From Chitinophagaceae bacterium (GTDB taxonomy: Bacteria; Bacteroidota; Bacteroidia; Chitinophagales; Chitinophagaceae), in contig JANXWM010000504.1 of assembly GCA_025351145.1 (NCBI GenBank), positions 1-5,593 of the forward strand: a stretch of DNA of 5,593 nucleotides. The letters are read 5' to 3'. The first letter of the stretch is position 1; each line of letters opens with the position of its first letter. Made by a program: the position numbers and the translations under genes. The notes below the pieces were generated by a model. The model saw only the letters and a program-made list of their open reading frames with translations. It was not told the DNA's origin and made no database searches. This document shows, one piece after another, positions 1-5,240 of this stretch.

Positions 1-503
1 AGCAGCCTTTGCACCGTTTGATTTATGGTTTAGGGATCCGCTTTGTTGGCGAAACAACTGCTAAAACACTGGCCAATGCGGTGGAGAATATTTTTGATTT
101 CGCAGCAAAATCTGAAGAAGATTTGCTGCAGATGGAAGATGTTGGTATTAAGGTTGCCCAAAGCATTTTCCGCTTTTTTAACAATGAGCAAAACCTTGCA
201 ATGCTGCATCAGTTAAAAATGCTGGGGCTTCAACTTAACAACACCAAAAAAGATGCGGTTACCGCAGGGTCCTTACAGGGCCAAACATTTTTATTTACCG
301 GCACATTAACTAAGCTTAAACGCAGCGATGCCGAGGCTTTGGCCCAGCAGCATGGCGGTAAAATAGCAAGCGGTGTAAGCAGTAAATTAAATTATCTTAT
401 TGTTGGGGAAGATGCCGGAAGCAAATTAGAAAAAGCTAAAAAAATAAACACGGTTAAAGTGATCAGCGAAGACGAATTTATTTCGTTGATCAACAATAAT
501 TAA
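1..503 (+). CDS. ligA: NAD-dependent DNA ligase LigA, C-terminal part (5' end outside window)
   Basis: LigA seals nicks in duplex DNA during replication and repair, using NAD+ as AMP donor. Only the last ~166 codons are visible; the frame is open to the left edge, so the gene begins upstream. The TTG at 9-11 is an internal Leu codon, not a start. The visible part opens in the helix-hairpin-helix region, with the typical stretch LGIRFVGETTAKTLA (nt 30-74) and a second hairpin around QMEDVGIKVAQSI (nt 129-167). A BRCT domain follows at about nt 270-497, with FLFTGTL near its start, the conserved GGKI and a YLIVGEDAGSKLEKA segment. The adenylation, OB and zinc-finger parts lie outside the window. 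The gene ends with tandem stops TAA TAG (501-506). Family assignment is secure; nothing suggests truncation or frameshift. Confidence 0.96.
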   Translation, partial: QPLHRLIYGLGIRFVGETTAKTLANAVENIFDFAAKSEEDLLQMEDVGIKVAQSIFRFFNNEQNLAMLHQLKMLGLQLNNTKKDAVTAGSLQGQTFLFTGTLTKLKRSDAEALAQQHGGKIASGVSSKLNYLIVGEDAGSKLEKAKKINTVKVISEDEFISLINNN

Positions 504-514
504 TAGAGAATTTT

Positions 515-588
515 TGAACCCGGCTTAAGAATATGAATGAAGCATCCGTTGCGTCGCACTCTTCAGGGTTCAGATCATTATTGAGCAA
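515..588 (+). repeat. Intergenic repeat copy R1 (forward)
   Basis: R1 is a copy of the dispersed repeat found five times in this window. The blocks are CCCGGC at 519-524, 23 nt, core GTTGCGTCGCACTCTT at 548-563, 21 nt, and GCAA at 585-588. It starts just after the ligA stop and is in the same orientation as ligA. The arms TGAACCC (515-521) and GGGTTCA (566-572) are exact reverse complements, with AAGA (527-530) and TCTT (560-563) inside, so the copy could fold as a hairpin. Positions 515-563 match the reverse complement of 724-772 at 39 of 49 positions, including runs of 11 and 17 identical bases. Confidence 0.85.
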
Positions 589-663
589 TTAAACGCAGGC
601 GGGTTTACCAATCTCAAACTACCGTTCGTTTATTAAAACTATTTCATGCTTATTTTTTTTAAA

Positions 664-681
664 CTGACAATTAATTATCAG
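664..681. promoter_or_regulatory. AT-rich palindrome, possible operator-like site
   Basis: The 18-nt sequence CTGACAATTAATTATCAG is an inverted repeat with a single mismatched pair. It lies between repeat copies R1 and R2, about 130 bp before eno. It could be a protein-binding site, or just part of a mobile-like unit or chance in AT-rich DNA. No regulator can be named. Confidence 0.2.
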
Positions 682-697
682 CAAGAAGATTGTTTCT

Positions 698-772
698 TTG
701 CAGCTCAAAGAATCCGAACGCACAAGAGCGCGACGCAACGGATGCTCAATAGCATTCCTTCAGCCGGGTTCA
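698..772 (-). repeat. Intergenic repeat copy R2 (reverse, faces R1)
   Basis: Read on the minus strand, this copy has CCCGGC (768-763), 23 nt, core GTTGCGTCGCGCTCTT (739-724, one base different from R1), 22 nt and GCAA (701-698). Its outer end lies 38 bp before the eno start codon. With R1 it forms an inverted pair spanning 515-772 (258 bp). Unlike R1, the outer arms of this copy do not form a long hairpin of their own. Confidence 0.82.
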
Positions 773-810
773 CAGTATTTGACATATACACTTAAAACTT
801 ACCTTTTATT

Positions 811-2094
811 ATGAGTTACATTGCCGACATTCATGCCCGCCAAATTTTAGACAGCCGTGGAAACCCCACCATCGAAGTTGATGTATTAACAGAAAACGGT
901 CACCTTGGCCGTGCAGCCGTACCAAGTGGTGCCAGCACCGGCATGCACGAAGCCGTAGAATTGCGTGATGGGGATAAAGCTGTTTACGGCGGTAAAGGCG
1001 TTTTAAAAGCAGTATCAAATGTAAATGATGTTATAGCCGATCAGCTTATCGGTTGGTCAGTAAACGACCAGGCTGGCCTTGATGCGAAGCTGATAGAACT
1101 CGACGGAACTGAAAATAAAGGAAAGCTTGGTGCCAATGCTTTACTGGCCGTTTCTATGGCAGCAGCAAAAGCCGCAGCATTAGAAAGCAACCTGCCTTTG
1201 TTTCGTTATTTGGGCGGCGTAAATGCAACGGTGCTTCCCATGCCATTGATGAATATCTTAAATGGCGGTGCGCATGCTGATAATAAAATTGATTACCAGG
1301 AATATATGATTGTACCGGTTGGTGCAGATAGTTTCAGCGAAGGTTTACGCTGGGGTGTGGAAATATTTCACGAGTTAAAATCAGTTTTAAAGAAAAAAGG
1401 TTACAGCACAAACGTGGGCGACGAAGGTGGTTTCGCTCCAAACATTCAAAGCAACGAAGAAGCTATTGAAACTGTATTGATGGCTATTGAAGCTGCAGGT
1501 TATAAAGTTGGCGAACAGATAGGTATTGCACTTGATGCAGCCAGCAGTGAAATGTACAAAGGCGATAAATACATCTTCCACAAAAGCGATGGTAAAATAT
1601 TAAGCAGCGACGAAATGGTAGCCTACTGGACGGAGTGGGTAAACAAATATCCTATCGTTTCTATTGAAGACGGCATGGCTGAAGAAGATTGGGATGGCTG
1701 GAAAAAATTAACCGATGCTATTGGCCACAAAGTGCAGTTGGTAGGTGATGATCTTTTTGTAACCAACACCAAAATTTTAAAACGCGGTATTGATAATGGC
1801 GTTGCCAACAGCATACTTATTAAAGTAAACCAGATTGGTACCGTAACCGAAACCATTAATGCTGTTCAGCTAGCACAAACCAATGGTTACACTACCATCA
1901 TGAGCCACCGCAGCGGTGAAACAGAAGATACAACCATTGCAGACCTTGCAGTAGCATTGAATTGCGGCCAGATTAAGACTGGTTCAGCAAGCCGTACAGA
2001 CCGTTTGGCTAAATACAACCAGCTGATTCGTATTGAAGAAATGCTGGGAGCAAGTGGCGTGTATCCAAAAGGAAAGATCAGGTTCAAAAAATAG
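811..2094 (+). CDS. eno: Enolase (phosphopyruvate hydratase)
   Basis: Cytoplasmic glycolytic enzyme that dehydrates 2-phosphoglycerate to phosphoenolpyruvate, Mg-dependent. The 427-residue product is full length for bacterial enolases. N-terminal signatures are DSRGNPTIEVDV (14-25) and the mobile-loop segment VPSGASTG (37-44). Active-site elements are all visible: NGGAHADN (151-158, with H155), QE at 163-164, E205 in NVGDEGG (probable general acid), Mg ligands D242, E286 and D313, K338 in ILIKVNQIG (probable general base), the SHRSGETED segment (365-373) and K389 in IKTGSASRTDR. Residue roles are assigned by matching motifs to well-studied enolases. The ATG at 811 gives the usual short lead MSYIADIHARQILDSRG; no Shine-Dalgarno is seen, as is common in Bacteroidetes. 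A hairpin terminator follows 22 bp after the stop. The eno-ftsB order also occurs in some Proteobacteria such as Pseudomonas. Confidence 0.98.
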   Translation: MSYIADIHARQILDSRGNPTIEVDVLTENGHLGRAAVPSGASTGMHEAVELRDGDKAVYGGKGVLKAVSNVNDVIADQLIGWSVNDQAGLDAKLIELDGTENKGKLGANALLAVSMAAAKAAALESNLPLFRYLGGVNATVLPMPLMNILNGGAHADNKIDYQEYMIVPVGADSFSEGLRWGVEIFHELKSVLKKKGYSTNVGDEGGFAPNIQSNEEAIETVLMAIEAAGYKVGEQIGIALDAASSEMYKGDKYIFHKSDGKILSSDEMVAYWTEWVNKYPIVSIEDGMAEEDWDGWKKLTDAIGHKVQLVGDDLFVTNTKILKRGIDNGVANSILIKVNQIGTVTETINAVQLAQTNGYTTIMSHRSGETEDTTIADLAVALNCGQIKTGSASRTDRLAKYNQLIRIEEMLGASGVYPKGKIRFKK

Positions 2095-2116
2095 TTTCCT
2101 TTAAAAAATTTATATA

Positions 2117-2162
2117 ATCGTTGGCCGTTTTAGTAATTTTACTACGGTCAACGATTTTTTTT
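2117..2162 (+). terminator. Intrinsic terminator-like hairpin after eno, touching the ftsB start
   Basis: The arms ATCGTTGGCCG (2117-2127) and CGGTCAACGAT (2145-2155) pair over 11 positions with one G-U. Inside, TAGTAA (2131-2136) and TTACTA (2139-2144) can extend the stem after a 3-nt bulge. The second arm runs straight into eight T residues (2155-2162), the classic layout of a Rho-independent terminator. The T-run ends immediately before the ATG at 2163, so the same element must affect the 5' region of the next gene. It may be a full terminator for eno or a partial one that lets some transcription continue. Confidence 0.8.
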
Positions 2163-2480
2163 ATGTCAAAAGCCCGTAAAATTTTTTCCATTGTTAGCAA
2201 TAAATACCTTGTTGCACTGGTGTTTTTTGCTGTAATTATACTGTTCACAGATCACAATAATTTCTTTGAGCAATGGGATAGAAAGCAGGAGTTAAAAGAA
2301 CTACAGGCTAAAAAAGAATACTATCAACAGGAAATTGGCAAAACCAAAAAAGAACTCGCAGACCTTAGCAACAACCCCGCTGCCCTCGAAAAATATGCAC
2401 GTGAAAAATTCTATATGAAACGTGATAATGAAGACGTTTTCATGATAGACAACCCCACAGACTCCTTAAAAAATAATTAA
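2163..2480 (+). CDS. FtsB/DivIC-family septum formation initiator protein
   Basis: Small bitopic membrane protein of the FtsB/DivIC family, which joins FtsL and FtsQ/DivIB in the division complex. The product has 105 residues, typical for the family. A short basic cytoplasmic end (MSKARK) is followed by one membrane segment at about 14-29 (KYLVALVFFAVIILF), then a charged heptad-like coiled-coil stretch at about 35-70. The C-terminal motif around 70-95 (NNPAALEKYAREKFYMKR, then EDVFMI) matches the family's pattern of a small residue, P, E, AR-E-F and a terminal V-F. A TTG start at 2121 would add 14 residues, but it lies inside the terminator stem and is rejected. ATG 2163 sits directly on the T-run with no room for a ribosome site other than U-rich RNA. 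It is downstream of eno and upstream of a small unknown gene. I am sure of the family and less sure whether FtsB or DivIC is the better name. Confidence 0.88.
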   Translation: MSKARKIFSIVSNKYLVALVFFAVIILFTDHNNFFEQWDRKQELKELQAKKEYYQQEIGKTKKELADLSNNPAALEKYAREKFYMKRDNEDVFMIDNPTDSLKNN

Positions 2481-2495
2481 CCAGTACAATATACC

Positions 2496-2539
2496 GGTTA
2501 CAGGTGCGTTTTAAAATCATTATAACCTGCAAAACACCT
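2496..2539 (+). other. Hairpin-forming stretch after the ftsB-like gene
   Basis: AGGTG (2502-2506) plus TTTT (2509-2512) can pair with AAAACACCT (2531-2539), leaving a 2-nt bulge. Competing pairings are GGTTA (2496-2500) with TAACC (2523-2527) and CAGGT (2501-2505) with ACCTG (2525-2529). No T-run follows, so it is not a standard terminator. The segment 2504-2534 also loosely resembles the right half of the window's intergenic repeat (compare 5157-5184), but the core block is absent. Confidence 0.3.
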
Positions 2540-2585
2540 ATATGCCATGCATATTAATTTATTATTTTTAAATAACTGGTTGTCT

Positions 2586-2819
2586 ATGCTAAATTCTACA
2601 CTTGAAGACTTAGTACTTTACATGCACAGGGAATTAAGTCCCGCCAAAAAAGCGGAGGTTGAAGATGAATTACAGCAAAACTGGGCACTCCGGGAGAAGT
2701 ACAATGTACTGCTGGAATCTTTAAACCGGCTCAACAAAATCAAGCTTCAATCTCCCCGCATGCAAACGATCAATGCTATTATGCAGTATGCAAACAAAGT
2801 AACCAAAGTATCTTCCTGA
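2586..2819 (+). CDS. Small helical protein of unknown function
   Basis: I do not recognise a named family. The predicted product from ATG 2586 has 77 residues, is rich in Leu, Glu and Lys, and looks all-helical, with no signal peptide, membrane segment or cysteine. The N-terminal pattern (STLEDLVLYMHRELSPAKKA, then EVEDELQQNWALREKY) resembles the start of Bacteroidetes anti-sigma-like proteins, where an LxxYLxxELS segment is followed by a helix and a PALREEY-like motif. The zinc-binding residues of zf-HC2 domains and any membrane part are missing, so that link is only a hint. An upstream ATG at 2547 would add 13 hydrophobic residues (MHINLLFLNNWLS). I prefer 2586 because the charged helical pattern starts there. 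It lies between the ftsB-like gene and nth on the same strand, with a 55-bp gap to nth, and may be co-transcribed with them. Confidence 0.6.
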   Translation: MLNSTLEDLVLYMHRELSPAKKAEVEDELQQNWALREKYNVLLESLNRLNKIKLQSPRMQTINAIMQYANKVTKVSS

Positions 2820-2874
2820 ATTAAATCATTCCCTTATTATTTGATACGGTAAATTCGCTGCCTGTATACTATTT

Positions 2875-3531
2875 ATGACACGCAAAGAACGCTACCGTTT
2901 TGTACTAAATTATTTTCAGGAGCACGTACCTGTTGCAGAAACAGAATTGGTTTATGATAACCCATACCAGTTGCTTGTTTCCGTAATTCTCTCTGCACAA
3001 TGCACTGATAAACGGGTGAACATAACAACCCCCGCCATATTCGAAAAATATCCACTGCCACAGGATTTATCCAAAGCAACTTTCGAAGAATTATTTCCTT
3101 TAATTAAAAGCATTTCCTACCCCAACAATAAAACCAAACATCTTATCGGAATGGCCAATATGCTCATGAGTGATTTTGGCGGCAAAGTACCCATGACTGT
3201 AGATGAATTGGTAAAACTTCCGGGTGTTGGAAGAAAGACTGCCAATGTAATAACTTCCGTTATTGATGCACAACCCAATATGGCCGTAGATACACATGTG
3301 TTCAGGGTTTCAGCACGTTTGGGGTTAACCGTAAAAGCTACTACTCCCCTTGCGGCAGAAAAACAACTGATACAAAATATCCCCAAAGAATTGGTGCATA
3401 TTGCACACCACTGGCTCATACTTCATGGCCGCTATACCTGCCTTGCACGCAATCCAAAATGTGCAGAATGCGGTTTAAGAGAAGCTTGTAAATATTATTC
3501 TGCACAACAAAAGAAAGTTGCGGTAAAATAA
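2875..3531 (+). CDS. nth: Endonuclease III (DNA glycosylase/AP lyase)
   Basis: Base-excision repair enzyme that removes oxidised pyrimidines and nicks the abasic site. The 218-residue length fits bacterial Nth. SVILSAQCTDKRVN (36-49) is the conserved early helix. The helix-hairpin-helix LPGVGRKTANVI (115-126) contains the probable catalytic Lys121, and VDTHVFRVSARLGL (138-151) contains the probable catalytic Asp139. The C-terminal iron-sulfur loop is intact: Cys189, Cys196, Cys199 and Cys205 in the C-x6-C-x2-C-x5-C spacing of the family. ATG 2875 is chosen because MTRKERYRFVLNYF aligns with the usual N-terminus; no Shine-Dalgarno is visible. The gene ends with two in-frame TAA codons in a row (3529-3534). 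A repeat copy starts 17 nt after the first stop. MutY is ruled out by the short length and by the lack of its C-terminal domain. Confidence 0.96.
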   Translation: MTRKERYRFVLNYFQEHVPVAETELVYDNPYQLLVSVILSAQCTDKRVNITTPAIFEKYPLPQDLSKATFEELFPLIKSISYPNNKTKHLIGMANMLMSDFGGKVPMTVDELVKLPGVGRKTANVITSVIDAQPNMAVDTHVFRVSARLGLTVKATTPLAAEKQLIQNIPKELVHIAHHWLILHGRYTCLARNPKCAECGLREACKYYSAQQKKVAVK

Positions 3532-3548
3532 TAAATACAAATTAGTTA

Positions 3549-3619
3549 CCCAGCTGACGGTACAAGCATGAAGCTTTGCTTGCGTCGCACTCTTGTACTG
3601 TAGTAATTCTTGGCAGCAA
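3549..3619 (+). repeat. Intergenic repeat copy R3 (forward)
   Basis: R3 has CCCAGC at 3549-3554, 24 nt, core CTTGCGTCGCACTCTT at 3579-3594, 21 nt, and GCAA at 3616-3619. It follows nth in the same orientation. A 10-bp stem, ACGGTACAAG (3557-3566) with CTTGTACTGT (3592-3601, one G-U), encloses an inner AAGC-TTT-GCTT hairpin (3571-3581), so the RNA would be well structured. No T-run follows. Confidence 0.82.
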
Positions 3620-3630
3620 GTGCCGAATGG

Positions 3631-3643
3631 TGTAAATTTTACA
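3631..3643. other. Short AT palindrome between repeat copies R3 and R4
   Basis: TGTAAA and TTTACA flank a single T, a perfect 6+1+6 inverted repeat. It lies in the AT-rich centre of the nth-oxidoreductase spacer. Such a short AT palindrome may be chance; a regulator site is possible but unsupported. Confidence 0.15.
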
Positions 3644-3674
3644 ATTAATTTTAACAGCTATTGCTTACTTTTAA

Positions 3675-3746
3675 AAGCTGGTTAAAGAACCGAAAGATGA
3701 AAGGATTGCGATGCAAGGAACGATCCCATGAAAAGCTATAGCCGGT
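3675..3746 (-). repeat. Intergenic repeat copy R4 (reverse, degenerate, faces R3)
   Basis: On the minus strand the blocks are CCGGC (3745-3741), 23 nt, a diverged core CTTGCATCGCAATCCTT (3717-3701), 22 nt and GCTT (3678-3675). Core bases differ from R3 at several positions and one base is inserted, but block order and spacing match the other copies. It ends about 37 bp before the next start codon, much as R2 lies 38 bp before eno. Confidence 0.55.
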
Positions 3747-3782
3747 ACTACATTACTTATCATTTTAATAAAATTAAGCCAC

Positions 3783-5102
3783 ATGAAACGCAGACAATTC
3801 CTGCAATCTTCTTCCACTTATTTAGCAGGCGCCGGTATGGCTGCCATGCTGCCTTCAGAATTATTCGCTTTGAAAAAAAATATTGCAGCAAGCGATAAAG
3901 TAAACATTGCTGCAGTGGGTATTAATGGTATGGGCTGGAGCGATCTTTCTGCAATGATAAAAGACCCTCGTGCCAATGTAGTTGCCTTATGCGATATTGA
4001 TAAAAATGTTCTCGACCGCCGTGTAGCAGAGCTTGCAAAAAATAATGTTACTGTAAGAACAACCGGCGATTACAGAACACTTCTGAATAATAAAGACATT
4101 GATGCAATTATCATTGGCACACCAGATCATTGGCATTGTAAAATCATGGCCGATGCTGCCAGTGCAGGCAAAGATGTTTATGTGGAAAAACCTGCAGGCA
4201 ACTCGATTGCGGAATGCGCCGTAATGGTAGCAACACAACAAAAATATTCCCGTGCAGTACAGGTAGGTCAATGGCAGCGCAGCAATAAACATTATGCAGA
4301 TGCAATGGATTTTGTTCACTCAGGCAAGCTTGGTAATGTACGCCTTGTAAAAGCCTGGGCATACCAGGGCTGGATGAAACCCGTAGATGTAAAACCCGAC
4401 ACTACTCCGCCGCCCGGCGTAGATTATACCACATGGCTGGGGCCCGCCACCATGCGGCCTTTCAACGAAAACCGTTTTCATTTTAACTTCCGCTGGTTCT
4501 GGGATTATGCCGGCGGGTTAATGACCGACTGGGGTGTTCACATGATAGATTATGCCTTGCTTGGTATGAAGTCTCCTGTGCCCAAAAGCATCATGGCAGC
4601 AGGTGGCAAATTTGCTTATCCGAACGATGCTTCCGAAACGCCTGATACGCTTACAACCGTTTATGAATTTGAAGGTTTTAATCTTCAGTGGGAGCATGCT
4701 ACAGGCATCAATGGTGGACCTTACAGCAGGGATCATGGTGTTGCGTTTATCGGTAATAATGGAACGCTGGTAGTTGACCGTGGTGGCTGGGAAGTAATTC
4801 CTGAAAAACAAAACGGTGTAAATAAAATGGAAGCTGTTGCCATTCAGCCAAAATCAGATGACGGTTTGCTATTACACACAAGAAATTTTCTTGATGTTGT
4901 GCAGTCACGCAAATTTGAAGACCTTCATGCGCCCATACAGGTTGGTGCACATGTGGCTACCGTTTGCCAAATGGGTAATATTGCTTACAAAACAGGAAAG
5001 AAAATTTACTGGGACGACAACAATAAAAAATTCACCGATGCAGATGCCAATAAATACCTTGCTGCCGAATATCACAATGGCTATAAAATTCCGAAGGTTT
5101 AG
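3783..5102 (+). CDS. Tat-exported Gfo/Idh/MocA-family oxidoreductase
   Basis: NAD(P)-dependent oxidoreductase of the glucose-fructose oxidoreductase/inositol dehydrogenase family, 439 residues. The N-terminus MKRRQFLQSSSTYLAGAGMA carries a twin-arginine motif (R3, R4, then F6-L7) before a weakly hydrophobic stretch, so export through Tat, folded and with cofactor bound, is likely. The Rossmann fold begins at about 39 with the nucleotide loop VGINGMG (45-51). GTPDHWH (112-118) and EKPAGNS (135-141, with the family's conserved Lys136) follow. The C-terminal domain has GGLMTDWGVHMID (244-256), whose H253 and D256 fit the usual catalytic region. The next gene is a secreted DUF1080 protein 138 bp downstream. 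Together they suggest oxidation of a sugar or glycoside, perhaps at C3, in the periplasm; the substrate is unknown. A cofactor-bound, Zymomonas GFOR-like mode would suit a periplasmic location. A repeat copy begins 9 nt after the stop. Confidence 0.93.
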   Translation: MKRRQFLQSSSTYLAGAGMAAMLPSELFALKKNIAASDKVNIAAVGINGMGWSDLSAMIKDPRANVVALCDIDKNVLDRRVAELAKNNVTVRTTGDYRTLLNNKDIDAIIIGTPDHWHCKIMADAASAGKDVYVEKPAGNSIAECAVMVATQQKYSRAVQVGQWQRSNKHYADAMDFVHSGKLGNVRLVKAWAYQGWMKPVDVKPDTTPPPGVDYTTWLGPATMRPFNENRFHFNFRWFWDYAGGLMTDWGVHMIDYALLGMKSPVPKSIMAAGGKFAYPNDASETPDTLTTVYEFEGFNLQWEHATGINGGPYSRDHGVAFIGNNGTLVVDRGGWEVIPEKQNGVNKMEAVAIQPKSDDGLLLHTRNFLDVVQSRKFEDLHAPIQVGAHVATVCQMGNIAYKTGKKIYWDDNNKKFTDADANKYLAAEYHNGYKIPKV

Positions 5103-5111
5103 TATTATTAG

Positions 5112-5181
5112 CCCGGCAACAGAATTTCATTGCGCCGTCTGTTGCGTCGCACTCTTGTACGTTCAAATCACTATTCAGCAA
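5112..5181 (+). repeat. Intergenic repeat copy R5 (forward, unpaired)
   Basis: R5 has CCCGGC at 5112-5117, 23 nt, core GTTGCGTCGCACTCTT at 5141-5156 (identical to R1), 21 nt, and GCAA at 5178-5181. It starts 9 nt after the oxidoreductase stop, in gene orientation. GCAACAGA (5116-5123) and TCTGTTGC (5138-5145) form an 8-bp inverted repeat, so the likely stem differs from those of R1 and R3 and uses part of the core. No facing reverse copy is seen before 5241. Confidence 0.83.
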
Positions 5182-5240
5182 AATATACCGATAGCTTCCC
5201 CATCAATAAATAAAAATTGAAAACAAGTTTAAAACATAAT

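Larger units (their letters stand above)
504..810. other. ligA-eno intergenic spacer
   Basis: This 307-bp gap has no plausible coding frame. It is mostly filled by two facing copies of an intergenic repeat (see 515-588 and 698-772) separated by about 109 bp of AT-rich DNA. That middle part contains a near-perfect 18-nt palindrome at 664-681. No convincing intrinsic terminator with a T-run follows ligA, and no convincing Bacteroidetes-type promoter precedes eno at a usable distance. The eno promoter is presumably here, but I cannot place it. Confidence 0.8.

Noticed and set aside
778..810. Possible Bacteroidetes promoter before eno: TTTG at 778-781 and TACCTTTT at 800-807
   Set aside because: The second box ends 3 bp before the ATG, so the transcript would be essentially leaderless; the spacing and last base also depart from the TTTG / TAnnTTTG consensus.
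2121..2162. Longer start (TTG 2121) for the ftsB-like gene
   Set aside because: The added codons lie within the terminator stem, loop and T-run, and the family N-terminus is satisfied by ATG 2163.
2547..2585. Upstream start for the small helical protein
   Set aside because: The extra 13 residues are hydrophobic and unlike the rest; the conserved-looking pattern begins at the ATG at 2586. Kept only as an alternative.
2840..2874. Promoter-like TTTG (2840-2843) before nth
   Set aside because: No acceptable TAnnTTTG box follows at the right distance, and the start codon is too close.
3728..3900. ATG at 3728 opening a short frame into the oxidoreductase gene
   Set aside because: It lies in repeat R4, is out of frame with the Tat-signal start at 3783, and its translation has no recognisable character.
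3987..4811. Several minus-strand open frames of 70-110 codons inside the oxidoreductase gene
   Set aside because: They are antisense shadows without recognisable domains; the same holds for minus-strand frames inside eno and nth.
548..5156. CRISPR array made of the repeated cores
   Set aside because: Copies are hundreds to thousands of bases apart, occur on both strands and lie around housekeeping genes, with no regular spacers or cas genes.
4837..5220. 127-residue + strand open frame overlapping the oxidoreductase end and repeat R5
   Set aside because: It lies out of frame inside a clear gene and has low-complexity, Cys/His-scattered content typical of a shadow frame.
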